A stretch of 64,000 nt of DNA from Owenia fusiformis (lineage: Eukaryota > Annelida > Polychaeta > Sabellida > Oweniidae). Position 1 is the stretch's first letter. Each line of letters begins with the position of its first letter. The stretch is taken from contig CAIIXF020000001.1 of the NCBI GenBank assembly GCA_903813345.2, positions 42,315,366-42,379,365 on the forward strand. Direction: 5' to 3'. Below the pieces are notes generated by a model. It searched no databases and was not told the origin of the DNA. It was given only the letters and a program-made list of their open reading frames with translations. Positions 33,640-44,924 of this stretch are shown one piece after another. The position numbers were made by a program, and so were the translations under genes.

Positions 33640-34105
33640 ATTGAAGATGTCTAAATGGAGAGATCAATACACCAGTTGTTGAAGCCCTCTTTCTCGATGG
33701 TGCAGTAATACTCCACCTGCTGAAAACACATGAAGCAAGAACCTTCCACAGTACTCGAATACTCGAATCTTCATGAGAAAAGTATGTTGCAGATCATTAC
33801 TTAATAGAGTAAAAAACTGATATTGTTTGTTCAATGTGTACCAAATAGTCTCAAATCTTCAACTGTGATCTGGAAAGTGTCATCTAGTTTATCAAAAAAA
33901 CAAATTGCCAGGAAATTGGCCAGAATTTTACGCTCAGACGACAACAAAATTGATCTCTACCTTCCTTGCATCACATTTCTCAGTCATTCCAGTATCAGAG
34001 AATAAAGTCCTGGTTATATTAATTGGAAATACTGCAGAAGCATATCCTAGGCAGAATGTTTCTGGAATTTCGCCATCGTCCATGAATAGGCAGACTCTCT
34101 AATTA
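33640..34105 (+). pseudogene. Relic of a widespread invertebrate gene of unknown function
   Basis: Scattered frames give LFLDGAVILHLLKTHEARTF (about 33690-33750), VQCVPNSLKSST (33829-33866), LPGNWPEFY-like residues (33905 on), DDNKIDLYLP (33940-33975) and SENKVLVILIGNT (34000-34040). From memory, the order 'I-D-G-A-x-x-x-x-x-L-K ... T-F', 'V-P-x-S-L-K', 'P-x-N-W-x-x-F', 'D-x-N-K-x-x-L' recurs in a family of uncharacterised, highly repeated proteins of marine invertebrates and fish. Several frameshifts and stops separate the blocks. It lies between two TIR elements. The assignment needs a protein search. Confidence 0.45.
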
Positions 34106-34192
34106 ATTAAATTTCTGCACATACATGACACAATGAAAAAACGTTACACAAAAATGATGATTAAAACAGTTGATTGTTCTGGCAGTTAGTAT

Positions 34193-35068
34193 GACGTGTC
34201 GCAAAAAGGTCGCGCACGCATTGTTACACATTTTCGCTTTTTAACACCACAGAATGTGACGTTTTTTGAGAAAAATGTACACATATGGAAATCCTTTCGT
34301 CCTCCACATTTGCCTCTATATCTCAAAATATTTAAAGCGAATAACTCTGATATCGTATATGTATTAACAATGGGATAGGAGCATCATAAAACACGAATCA
34401 ATTGATATTTTAGGTGAAATAAATATACGTGTTGCTATGCTTGAAAATATGCGAATGGCGTAAATTAGCCTTATTTTAATGAACTTTAAAAATCTTTCGT
34501 CTTCCACTTTTCCACATACAACAGAAAACACATACTTTTGCGAACAAAATCAACTATTTATTAATAAACTAGAGTTTAGGAGCAAAATAATCATGTATGA
34601 TTTATTAAAAATTGATCTCGTATTTTTTGTTTAATGTACACCTGAAAAGTTGAAGGTAACAAAAATGAGCAAAAAAGGTCGCTGTCAACAGATTCTATTT
34701 TTCAAACTCTATGACGTCACAATATGGGACGCTTACTAAAATTCATCCTTTAAAATAAAACTTCCATCTACCTTTATCAAGACGAAAAATAAGTATATTA
34801 GTCATATATTGTTTGAGTTATGAGCGTTTAAAGACGAAAAATAATTCAAAATGTAACGTGTCAACTTGCCAGATGTTTTGGTAAAAAACTCTTTTTAAAA
34901 GAACACGCAAGAATCGTGAACGGATCGTAGTTGATCAAAAAACTTCATCGAAGCAGCTTTAAAATGATATATAACTTTAATTAGAATATTATCTTATAAT
35001 CCGGGGAATTAATGTTACATTCACGCGATACCCTTAAAAACAAATGCGCCACCTTTTTGCGACACGTC
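34193..35068 (-). mobile_element. 876-bp TIR element with TAT duplication, copy 2
   Basis: Same family as 6170-7078, inverted. The ends are GACGTGTCGCAAAAAGG (from 34193) and CTTTTTGCGACACGTC (to 35068), with TAT at 34190-34192 and 35069-35071. Similar to copy 1 throughout, so both descend from one non-autonomous source. Confidence 0.8.
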
Positions 35069-35862
35069 TATAGCTACACAACTCAATATACAAATCTGGC
35101 TAGCCTTTGGCAAGGGAAAGTCCTATAGATACCTATCCAGTCCATAAAATTACCCATGTAATGACTCAGAAAGTCACATTTCCCAATATTTCATGCTATG
35201 ACTGGGTGGGACACCACCTCAGGGTTTAATGGAAAATGTTAGACATCAGAAGCCTTATTCATAAAGCCAACGTAAATATTTCCATTTACGTCCACGTTAC
35301 TCAATTGTACGTTGGACGTAAAAACGTCTCTCCGTCGTATTCATAAACATATGCGGAAATTGAAGATCTACGTTTAACTTTCCGCAAGGACCTATGCAAT
35401 GAAAATAATATACTATATACTCCCATATCATGTCCCAATTCTGTGACCACCTGCATGTACGTATTTAAATATGGTTGCATCGTCAACGTACGCGTAATTT
35501 GACACGTTTCTCGTTGTTATGGTTGCGTCTTGATGCTTATACTCCTATATAAAAGCTTACTGTATTCCATTCGAGTTCATTTTCACCACATTCCCAAGCA
35601 AAATCATGTCTGAGAAATAAAGACAAGTAAACTCTCCATCTTCGGAAAATGAAAATTGAACTTAAACAAGAGATATATGCCTGCTATAGTCGTTGGTTGG
35701 CTGGCCCCGACCATATCCTCTGTCACATATTTAAAGGTACTCGTGGAAAAAGAGCGCAGTGCTAGAGTAACAAAAAGAAATGAACCCCAATTGATTTACA
35801 AAAACTACTACTGTTTTTGGCAATACCTGAATTATTGGTGTGAATACTACAATGTACATGTA

Positions 35863-36510
35863 CCAGGTCGTTCAATAAGTTCTCATAATTTTGCTCTCAT
35901 TTTAAGAGTTTTTTATATTTTTCCATGAAAATTTCACAGACGATGCAGAATGTATCTGTGTAACAACCCTGCAAAAATTAAGTTTTAATTCTAATGGTCG
36001 TGAAAATGGCGGTTGTTATAGTAACATGAAAAATGGGTAGGCGGGGCAGATTATTTGACGTCATAGTGGCATATAATTCAGTTCAACATTGTGGAGAGTA
36101 ACAAGTGTTTTAATGTCATGTAGTCCCATTTATCCCATGAAATAGTATGGGGTAAATGTTTCTATTCCTACTTTAAATGCTCAAAATAATGTCCATTGGA
36201 TGCGACACACTTTCGATGACGTTCTACCCAATCCTGGAAGATTTTATGGAATCCATCAGGAAATCTAGCTCTGAGAGCATTTTGGACTGCATTCTGCAAA
36301 TCTTCTGTCGATGCAAATCGAAAACCTCTCAGCTCATCTTTCATTCGGCCAAACACGCCAAAGTCGCATGGGGCTTCATCAGGTGAATATGGTGCCTGTG
36401 GGAGAACTTCCATTCCGAGTTCTCCTATGGTGTTCAGTACAAGTTCTGCCCGGTGACACGGGGCATTATCCTGATGAAATATTCTTGTCGCCAACTCTAG
36501 GAGGGGGCGT
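35863..36510 (-). mobile_element. Truncated mariner transposon
   Basis: A mariner-type terminus CCAGGTCGTTCAATAAGTTC (35863-35882) next to TA (35861-35862) marks the 3' end of a minus-strand element. The transposase C-terminal half lies upstream, and the copy stops near 36510 in AT-rich repeat. The N-terminal half and the other terminus are missing. Confidence 0.7.
36168..36507 (-). pseudogene. Mariner transposase, C-terminal catalytic part (DD34D)
   Basis: About 112 codons read LELATRIFHQDNAPCHRA, then PQAPYSPDEAPCDFGVFGRM, and end in a typical ...WVERHRKCVASNGHYFEHL tail. The Asp of QDNA and the Asp of APCD have exactly 34 residues between them, the DD34D spacing that defines mariner. The first catalytic Asp and the helix-turn-helix N-terminus are absent. 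The segment is less AT-rich than its surroundings and has no stop, so it may be a relatively recent arrival, but it cannot be active. Confidence 0.85.
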
Positions 36511-37108
36511 TTCTAATTAATTAATTAGTAATTAGTAATTAATTAATAAGTAATTCGCTGTACCAACTCCAAAATTAAATACCTCGGTAATCTAAACCTC
36601 GTAAGAAGCTCCCTATCATCAAAGATTTCGAGGGGAAGCTACGATCCTTGAACAATCGCCCTCGTCTTAGTGCATGCGTTCTTTCTTGTAAGTAATGATG
36701 GCGCATTGGCATTCGAAAATGATTTACGTTGAACGTATACGAAAGATAAGTTGCTGTTTACGTTTGGACAACTAACAATTAATGGCATTTTCGTACCTAT
36801 CTTTGGGACCAGCAATATATTTGAAGATGTCAAGCAAATGACAAATAATTACAATTATACGCATTACATCTAAGACAAGTGTTTCAAAAAATCTCATGGT
36901 AATTGGATACCAAACATATGAATAAACCGTGTTTTTAAGGCTGGACGTAAAGTTACACGGTGAAGATACTTGGCGTAAATATTTTGTAAGATCCGCAGGA
37001 CTTTACGTTCATCGTAAACTTACGTTGTTACTTTATGAATACCAAAATAAATTTCCGCAATACGATACGTTGACGAAAGTCTTACGTTGGCTTTATGAAT
37101 AAGGCTTC

Positions 37109-39164
37109 AGCCTGGAACCGATGGAGTAGTCCTTCCCTGAATTGACTATAGTATTAACAGAAATCTCTATAAGGCCCGATGTTCTGCTTTATTTTAAGAG
37201 TAGCGCATTTAGTGATCATTTGAGGATTTGTTTCGCAAACGGCGATTTCTTTTACACTATTTAATCCGCTATACGCGATTTCGGTCTTTTAACAATGAAC
37301 AGAATAACAAAGGTACCGTCCCAACAGACTCCCATTTCTGCCCCCATCAGAATCAAACTTATTTTGCATCTAAAGTATCCTCACAAATGTACTTCACAAT
37401 AATATTTCAAAATTAGGTCAAATGATGTGCCAATGAGGTCACTGGGTGCAAAAAGGTCAAGTTGGTAAAATCAATCTAATGATCAAGTAATTTCCTTAAA
37501 CATACCTAAATAAATAAAATCATGAGTTAAACCTGACTTTACATTTATTTCCATGGGAAATAGGTATCTTAATAGCCTTTGAGTAGTATTTGCACGAACA
37601 CAAGGAAAATGTTTGGACATTTTTTAGTCAAAATACATGTACTGGTATACTGTCAAAATATTGTATTGTAATATATTTGATATTAATATTCTAAAGCTTT
37701 GATACAACATATTAGTATTTATTGAATTTCTATGGGTACCAATAGGTACAATTGCTGAAACTTGAATGTACAGTCCTTCAAAAAACTTAATTAATTTATT
37801 TAGGTCTAACCACCCTCCCCTCCCCCTTGTAACAAAACCAAAAATCTTGAAAAGTGGTGGAGAACACAGCTCATAGTGAATTTGTCCATTCAATGAACCA
37901 TGGTTCATGTTCAATTGAGACGGGTAAATAATGGGAGTCTGGATTATAATCCCTTTTTATGCCACATATCATGCATCATCAGACATAAATCTGCTGGATA
38001 CATTTCAGTAGGGATTACATTATGCGTAGTTCACTTAAATACTACTTGAAAATTGTTTTTAAGGCTTTATTTACCACATTTTCTAAAGAACACTAAATTT
38101 CACAAATAATCTGCCATAATGGGAGTGGTTACAAAAATGGGCCAGAAATCATATTGTTTACAAAAATATTCACTATATTTTTCAAGAAAATGAAAATACA
38201 CATATCAGTCAACAATATTTTGAATTCTTTTTTTCAAAAATCTATAATTGCGTCCTAAAAGGGATCTCAATAAGACTGTACCTTTCGGTCATATATTGCG
38301 TCATAAATCATAAAGTCTTGGTCTTATTCCTTAAATATGACTGCATGTTCATAAATTACCACAGAGAAAGACAATGAAAAAAACTGAATGTTTTTTTGTT
38401 GTTGGCTAATGCGACATTGAATGATTTAGAATCATCTAGATCATCTAAATCATAACATTTATTGACCTCCCTTATTGTATTGTATTGTCTAAACTTAGCA
38501 AATGAAAAAATATTTGTTCTCAAACAAGTGCATTGTCATTTATAAGTGTTTCAACATCCTTATGAAAAATGTAAGAAATGAATAATAATGATTGATGAGT
38601 GATAAATTTCACGTTGTCATGAAGATCAATTTGTCTAAAATGTACCAGATGTTTTTTTATCAATATTTGCTAATAAATTAATAATTTCTTTGTTACATCT
38701 GAAAGGTTACAATCTCCAAAAATATAAACTTGACTTCGCTCGACTTTTTTTGTGACAAAGCTATAATATAGTTGAAACCTTTAGGTTTTGGGTTACAACT
38801 TTCTTAATCCATTCACGACGACAATCGATGATCGAGTAGATGAAACTTAATTTGCAGTGGGAATATAATAGGCAGAATAGATTAACGTTGAGATTTTTTG
38901 TTTGTTAAGTTGCTGATGGGGCAATACGAATGATGTCACAGATGAAATTGTTCCGTCATAACTTTGAATCACAATTATATCATATGACGAATTGATAGTT
39001 ACCTTGACGACTTATATGACTTGGTCCCTTCGGTTGTTCGTACGTTTGTGCATAGCCACGCGGTCTGTATTCGTGTATATAACGCCTGCTCTTCGGTCTA
39101 TATTTCTTAAATAAAGGCGTGGGAATCATGTCACCGGAAGTCACGCCCTCGCGGCCTCACGGCT
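37109..39164. other. Unassigned region
   Basis: About 2 kb with no recognised gene or element. Short TATTG pentamer run near 38474-38488. Confidence 0.35.
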
Positions 39165-39290
39165 CTCGTAACAAATGTGACTGCTTAAGTATCTGACCGT
39201 AGAAATTCCAAAGATAGCCGTAGGAATGTTGCTTGTCGCAGAAACGATAGACCGTACAGTCGCCGTAGTAAATGTGACTGAGGCATTAGT
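39165..39290. repeat. Partial copy of the TTAA miniature element
   Basis: Matches 2385-2510 ('aatgtgactgc', 'gcagaaatgatagaccg', 'gtcgccgtagtaaatgtgac') with many changes. The terminal GGGGTGTTAA has become GAGGCATTAG. Degenerate and older than the 2.0-kb copy. Confidence 0.6.
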
Positions 39291-39385
39291 TAGTTACACA
39301 ATAAACATATAACACACCTGATAGCTATAGTCCCCTGAAAATAATGCGAAGTTGTGTTATAGAATTATGAACAATTAAATTATAC

Positions 39386-39976
39386 TTGCTGGAATTACAC
39401 CATGCGTTTTAGAAAGGCGCCTAAGGTTTTAAACCGATTTAAAAAATCGGTGTAATCACGATTGGGGATTTACAAAAGCGCTTATCCAAAACTCCTAGAA
39501 CCCTAGTCACTAAAAACGCCTTAAATCGTTAGGCGCTTTTGGAGTGTAGTGTAATACCGATCGGTTTTTGTAAAATGCCTTACCCGGGTTTTTACCATTT
39601 GCACTAAACGAAATAAGACGTATTTCGAATGCTACACATTTGTATATTGCGCCACCGCAAAAATACAGGAAATGATGGATGGGACACAAAAGTGCATTAG
39701 GTCATCAATTATATCGCAAAAATTCAAAGTTAGTTCCCACCGCTGGCAAAAGTATTTTCTCTTATATCCTAAAATAATACATTTATTGTATATGTACACA
39801 TCTGCTGGTTATTCTCCATATCTTCATCGTTGAAAAGCGTTTTAGAAATGACAGATGTAATTTCAAAATAAAATTCCTAAGGCGCTTTAGAAATGTCGAT
39901 GTAATCAGGATGGCGATTTTGTAAAGCGCTTTCCACTAACGCGCTTTTAGCGTTTTTTCTGGTGTAATTCCAGCAA
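39386..39976. mobile_element. 591-bp MITE with perfect 17-bp TIRs
   Basis: TTGCTGGAATTACACCA at 39386-39402 and its perfect complement at 39960-39976. The interior is rich in 'aaagcgctt', 'aaggcgcctaagg' and 'ggtgtaatca' phrases and is non-coding. A left-end copy is at 31157. No transposase. Confidence 0.75.
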
Positions 39977-41391
39977 ATGTTAGCAATAGTTGAACATGTC
40001 TTTGTCTTAGTAGATAGGTTTTTGCAGGTCTAATGATCTCCTAATGGCTCCTAATAGAAGTATCAATTGTATCTAGAAAGCTTAACATGCTCATCAGGGG
40101 TCACAAAACGAACAGTAAAATGGTATACTTAAGAGCACACGATGTTCTGCTGACACTTTGCCTATAACAGGATAATCACAATTAATGTGCATCCTTGCAT
40201 CATCACGTAACCTTCCAATGCTATTAACTATTTCCAGTCGCAGATAGAGGTTATTTTGTAAATTATGCACCGGAGAACACCCAATTCCACATTGACTCCT
40301 CGAGTTAATCTACTACCTAGCAATCTGGTCTTGGTACAATAAATCGTGTTGCATTCTTAGTTGAAAATTGTGATTTTCATACCTTGTATCGAAAATTCCA
40401 AAGGAACTTATTTCATTCCAGTTGTATTTTCAAATTCTTAACTGATACTTACATAACTCGAAAGCCAAAAAACATTATTAATAAAATAATGATAATCAAT
40501 AAATTTATGTTGCCAAAATAATAAGCTTCAATCTATTTATTAATGTAGGCTCGCAGGATTAAACAATGACCAGACAATTCGAAAGAGTCTTGGAATGTGA
40601 CTAGATTAAATTATGTTCTCTTTTTCGAGCAGAATAATCGTTTAAACAAGCATATCACGAGGATAGTATCGTGTTCAAATATCGTTCATCACATTATCCA
40701 CAGAGAAATGGCAATTGAGTAAAGACATTTAGATATTAATAATTTCTATTTCCATTAGCGGCACTTGTTGCGAGATGAAACTTGATATGAAATGTTCATT
40801 CTATCGCTTAAACCTTCGAGATTGCAATGCAACTAACAAAAACACTGATTTGATTTGTATTCTTTAGAAAACAACCTCTCGAATAATTGACGTAAGAATC
40901 CAGATGAATACCGATCAGAGTTTTGTTTCTTGTATTGTCGATAGGCCTGAAAATGAGAAAACCCGAAGAAAGACATCTATCATTCTAAATGAAAGAAATT
41001 TCACAAAAATGCGTCAATAATTCTAACCTCGAAGAAACTTGACTTTTATATATGATTATCTTTGAACACTCGTCCTGTTGATCCAAACTTACTGTTCATT
41101 GCAAACATCTTATGCAGATATAAATATGTCGTTTGCCATTTCATTGGTAACATGAGATTTACACTAAATCAGGATAATGTGATTACTGTATTTGATTAAC
41201 GATATGAAAACAGAAAGACATATAATGACATATGCAGAGGCGTTATTAATCAGATAGCAGGACCGCTGTGTTCGTAAACGCAATTTCGAATAAAAATCAT
41301 AACAATTTATGGAAATTATCAATAATATGACACACATTAATATCGGGCAAGGCGAGCAATTTATTTATACGTTTGAATTAGTAAAAAGATG
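39977..41391. other. Unassigned AT-rich region
   Basis: No recognised element or gene over 1.4 kb. Confidence 0.35.
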
Positions 41392-41518
41392 GAGTTTAAG
41401 CTTGCAGTGTTTATCACAACTTAAACACGAATGGAAAATATTTAAGCGATGCATTTGTATGGGTGATTGGTCATACGTATAGGTTGGCGTTTCGACTTTT
41501 TATGCAAGCTTAAGGTCT
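41392..41518 (+). mobile_element. ~125-bp miniature element, copy 1
   Basis: Starts GAGTTTAAGCTTGCA and ends TGCAAGCTTAAGGTCTC. The interior ('aaatatttaagcgatgcattt', 'catacgtataggttggcg') matches 57255-57379 inverted. Non-coding. Confidence 0.7.
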
Positions 41519-41918
41519 CGATTATATCTGCTGCAGGCAGGATGAATATAACCAAGGGAAACAGCGTCAACACTTCGGAAACAGTACGGCAGTACTTAAA
41601 TGCAACTTCAACTTGCTTCAATTTTTTAAAAAACCATCTACAAGTTCTCATGAGAAAGATGAAATCTGACTTTAGATTTGAGATTTCACCTTCAATGACC
41701 TTCTCAGGGTCAAAAAAGGTATTTTTTCAACTTGCTTCAAATTGACCAATTTTTTCAAAATCATCTACAGAGTTCTCAGAAATTCAAATCTTAAAGATTG
41801 AACTAATAATATTGTGGTGGTGGTGACATTTTGTCATGTTAATGCATTGTGTAATTTAGCCGTTCACCAATCGGACATGATCAAACATCGAGGAAGTTAT
41901 AGGGTATATATTTTTAAC
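41519..41918. other. Unassigned spacer
   Basis: An overlapping plus/minus pair of frames has no domain. A 'gtggtggtggtgacatt' patch lies near 41815. Confidence 0.3.
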
Positions 41919-42262
41919 GGACATGCAAGGACAATTGTGCACGTCGGACATCAATAAACGTCGTCCGTCGTCGAACTGTTTCGTCTGCTCTCCGGACATT
42001 GTCCGTCGTTGTCCAGTTTTGTCCGTTTTTATCCGATGGAAAGAATGAACATGTTAATTTCTTATATCGGACATCACCGGACAATGCAAGGCATTTTATC
42101 ACGCAACGGTCATATGATCACTTTCTCACAAAATAGCGCTGTACTTTGGACATCATTGGACAAAACAGGACATCATGGGATAAAAAAGACTACTTCGAAC
42201 AATGTCCAGCTGACAAGTTTGGATAAAATGGACAAAGTTGTCCGATTGATGTGCGACTAGCT
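41919..42262. repeat. Cluster of GGACA/TGTCC pentamers
   Basis: More than fifteen GGACA or TGTCC words occur in ~340 bp in both orientations ('ccggacattgtccgtcgttgtcc', 'aatggacaaagttgtccg' in parts). GTCGGACATCAA near 41943 faces TTGATGTGCGAC near 42247 with one mismatch, which may be its inverted ends. The 83- and 62-codon frames here follow from the repetition. Confidence 0.55.
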
Positions 42263-42704
42263 TAAATCATATTTTTGTCCTCTTTGTATGTTGTTTTATT
42301 CGCCTGAAATACACTGTGCAAAGGCATCTTTGACCACTTCAATATTCAAAAAAGTATATTTTGCCTTTAAAAACCTCAAAAATGATCACCAAAATCCATC
42401 GATAGATTTATTATGAATACATGTATATTTGCATAATGCATTAGATTCAATACGAAATGAAAAAGTTATGAATCTGCAAAAATGATTGGATTAACTTACC
42501 AAAGACGTTTGTCAAGAAAGAAACAACCACGCGTTTTCGCCAACATGACATCCTCTTTCCATTTCTAATCTTTTGAACGCTATAATTTGCATAATACGTG
42601 TAAGTATTAAAATAGCAGCCTTGTGATCATCACATCATACTTTATGGTTTATAACAACCATAAATTTCTTATAACGACCATGATTAGCCAAGCTATGTGA
42701 GAGC
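42263..42704. other. Unassigned spacer
   Basis: AT-rich, nothing recognised. Confidence 0.3.
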
Positions 42705-42804
42705 ACAGTACATGGCATTAACATGCAATATGTCACCACTCCAAACGCCGTCAAAAACGTTGGAGACCATGACAATATGTCACCACTTTTGGTGGTGACA
42801 TAAC
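42705..42804. repeat. Short repeat ending in TATGTCACCAC hairpin, copy 2
   Basis: Homologue of 15033-15180. The right end is a perfect hairpin, TATGTCACCAC (42776-42786) and GTGGTGACATA (42792-42802) around a 5-nt loop. The left end has another direct TATGTCACCAC (42729-42739). Confidence 0.6.
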
Positions 42805-43648
42805 AATAACGATTCTAACATATAAATTCTATCGCCTTGAAGGATGCCTCTAGATTTCTTCATGATACTTTTAAGACAAGATGGTTCAGTATTCCCCCAT
42901 ATGTTCTTAACTTAGCTTTGTTCGAGAGAATGGGGTCTGAACGTTATCCATGCCTTTTCAGATGTTCTTAACCAGGTCGAGTTTTATGGGTGGAACATTA
43001 ATAATATAAAGTACAAAGTTGATTGTTGCGTATGGAATCATCAAATGCTAAATCAGGACACGTTTGTGCATTTTGGGGTTAATTGAATAAAGTCCATAAA
43101 TATGAGTAACGGTGTATTTTAACAAACGTCAATTATTTCAAGATGCCAGATGTTATATCACATTGTTAATGATGATTGGTGGTGCTAGGCACCCCTACGG
43201 ATTAATCAACAAATTACTTCAGACGTATTTGATATATAAACTATGAAGACGTGCTATTTATTAAGTAATATAAATTGATGATTATACACAGCTGTTATTG
43301 TGTTATTGTGTTACATGACACTTCATAAAAAGTAAATTCGTTGGTTTTCGACCAATCTATTTCTTGATGAGCAGGTTCATCCTTTGGCAAAAATCACGAA
43401 TATCGATCTTCACTCTTGCTTTCATGGATACACTACATATAATACTTACACTCTCATAGATATGAATTTAAACCACAGTATATTCATCTGTCATTAAACG
43501 TTATTATTTAAGCCATGGAAGAATATTGTACCATTCCTGATTTAGCAAACGGCTCCAATAAACAAGTACATGTGAAATAAGCAACTACACCATATTTTCG
43601 AGGGAATAACATAAGATGTCTGCAGGTATATAGAGATTATCTTATATG
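42805..43648. other. Unassigned AT-rich region
   Basis: No gene or element recognised. Confidence 0.3.
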
Positions 43649-44533
43649 AGGTTCAGGAAATTGGGATTATCCCGAGGCCAATATAAGTTATTCAATGATT
43701 CGAGTGAAATACAGAAAATATTCTTCCCGAGAAGGTTGTATTTCACGATGCGCTAGCAGAGTGAAATACAGACGTTCAAGGGAAGAATATTTTCTGTATT
43801 TCACGAGAAATCATTGAATAACGTTTTTATTCCATGATTACCCATATAAAACTTGCCTAAATCAAGTCCCTTGGCTTGGAGCCGTTGAAACAGATCAACC
43901 TTCACACCTCAGAGATATTTTACATCGATATTCCTTCAAAATCTTTATGGCCTTGTTGTTTGCTTTTTATTGTATTATACGAGACATTTGATTTTCTTTC
44001 TTTTTTCTTCAATTTCATCAGCTGGAAGTGCAGTGTAGCGAAACGTTTTTTCGACTTTCGTCTGCCATATTGGATTTTAAATTTTTTTACTAGTTCATGA
44101 AAACAATGTGCATGCTTCATATTGATCTTTTTATATTCACAAATGTGTGTTTTTTATCCTAAAATTATAAATTGTGATGATCACCGTATCATTTCCTGAT
44201 ATTCAAATCAGATATTTCTAGCAAAATGCAAATATTAGCATGCGTTGGTGTAAACTGATCACCATTGATTTTTTCAGTAATAGTCATATCCTGGATGGAA
44301 ATCTGGGGCGTTGGGATACTAGACCGTATCCCAACGCTGACGTCTTTTTCACTCTGTATCCAACGCTTAGTGGAATTTGCGTGTAAACACAGGATATATT
44401 AAGTCACGTGCACCAATCAGATTGCAGGGAATTTCACCATCATGGAATAATATAATATATCTGACCGAGGGCCGTAGGTCCCGAGGATAGATATGTTATT
44501 TTGGCCAAGGGATAATCCTAATATCCTGAACCG
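43649..44533. mobile_element. ~885-bp foldback element with ~35-bp TIRs
   Basis: Left GGTTCAGGAAATTGGGATTA, 'tcccgaggccaatat' (43650-43684) faces right 'ttggccaagggataatccta', 'atatcctgaacc' (44499-44533). Next to the left end is a strong internal stem: 'ttattcaatgattcgagtga' and 'aatacagaaaatattcttcc' (43688 on) against their inverse (43785-43823). The middle ('gcagtgtagcgaaacg') is shared with 16381-16795. The right part holds 'accgagggccgtaggtcccg', itself palindromic. Non-coding. Confidence 0.65.
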
Positions 44534-44600
44534 ACTAAATGATGATCGTAAAAACTTATAATTTCATCAACGGGCAGATATAGCTTTACGTCCCGCTCTA

Positions 44601-44629
44601 AGCGGGCAGATATAGTATATCTGCCCGCT
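44601..44629. repeat. Perfect palindrome, 14-bp arms, 1-nt centre
   Basis: AGCGGGCAGATATA, G, TATATCTGCCCGCT. A further GGGCAGATATAGC lies at 44573-44585 and CCCGCT at 44592-44597, so the unit was probably duplicated. Possibly a hairpin end of a small element. Confidence 0.75.
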
Positions 44630-44924
44630 ACGTCATAATTGCCGTTCGCACATTGGTTCATTCTTTAACATTCGCAGAATAATAATTGTAAACGACAACA
44701 GAGAAAAGCGCAAACAATTGCGATTTGTTTGATGCTTTAAAGAAGGGAGGGAGCAGTATGCCCTGTTAATAATCAAAGATGCGAGAAAATAAATGTGGAT
44801 GAATATCCGAAAGAACAGGAAAATCCAGCTACGGCCAATAATTCAAAACTGAACATGAATATTTTAAAATAATTCCATTGTTGGTTGCAAAGTTTCGTTT
44901 CTGCAATATCCTGTACCTCATATA

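Larger units (their letters stand above)
35249..37108. mobile_element. 1.86-kb element with perfect 27-bp TIRs
   Basis: The 27-bp end at 35249-35275 (starting GAAGCCTTATTCATAAAGCC) is repeated exactly, inverted, at 37082-37108. Just inside, both ends carry diverged blocks with 'attcataaa', 'tgcggaaatt' and repeated ACGTAA/TTACGT phrases. The element holds a truncated mariner. Its own transposase is not seen, so it is non-autonomous and older than, or has captured, the mariner. Confidence 0.75.
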
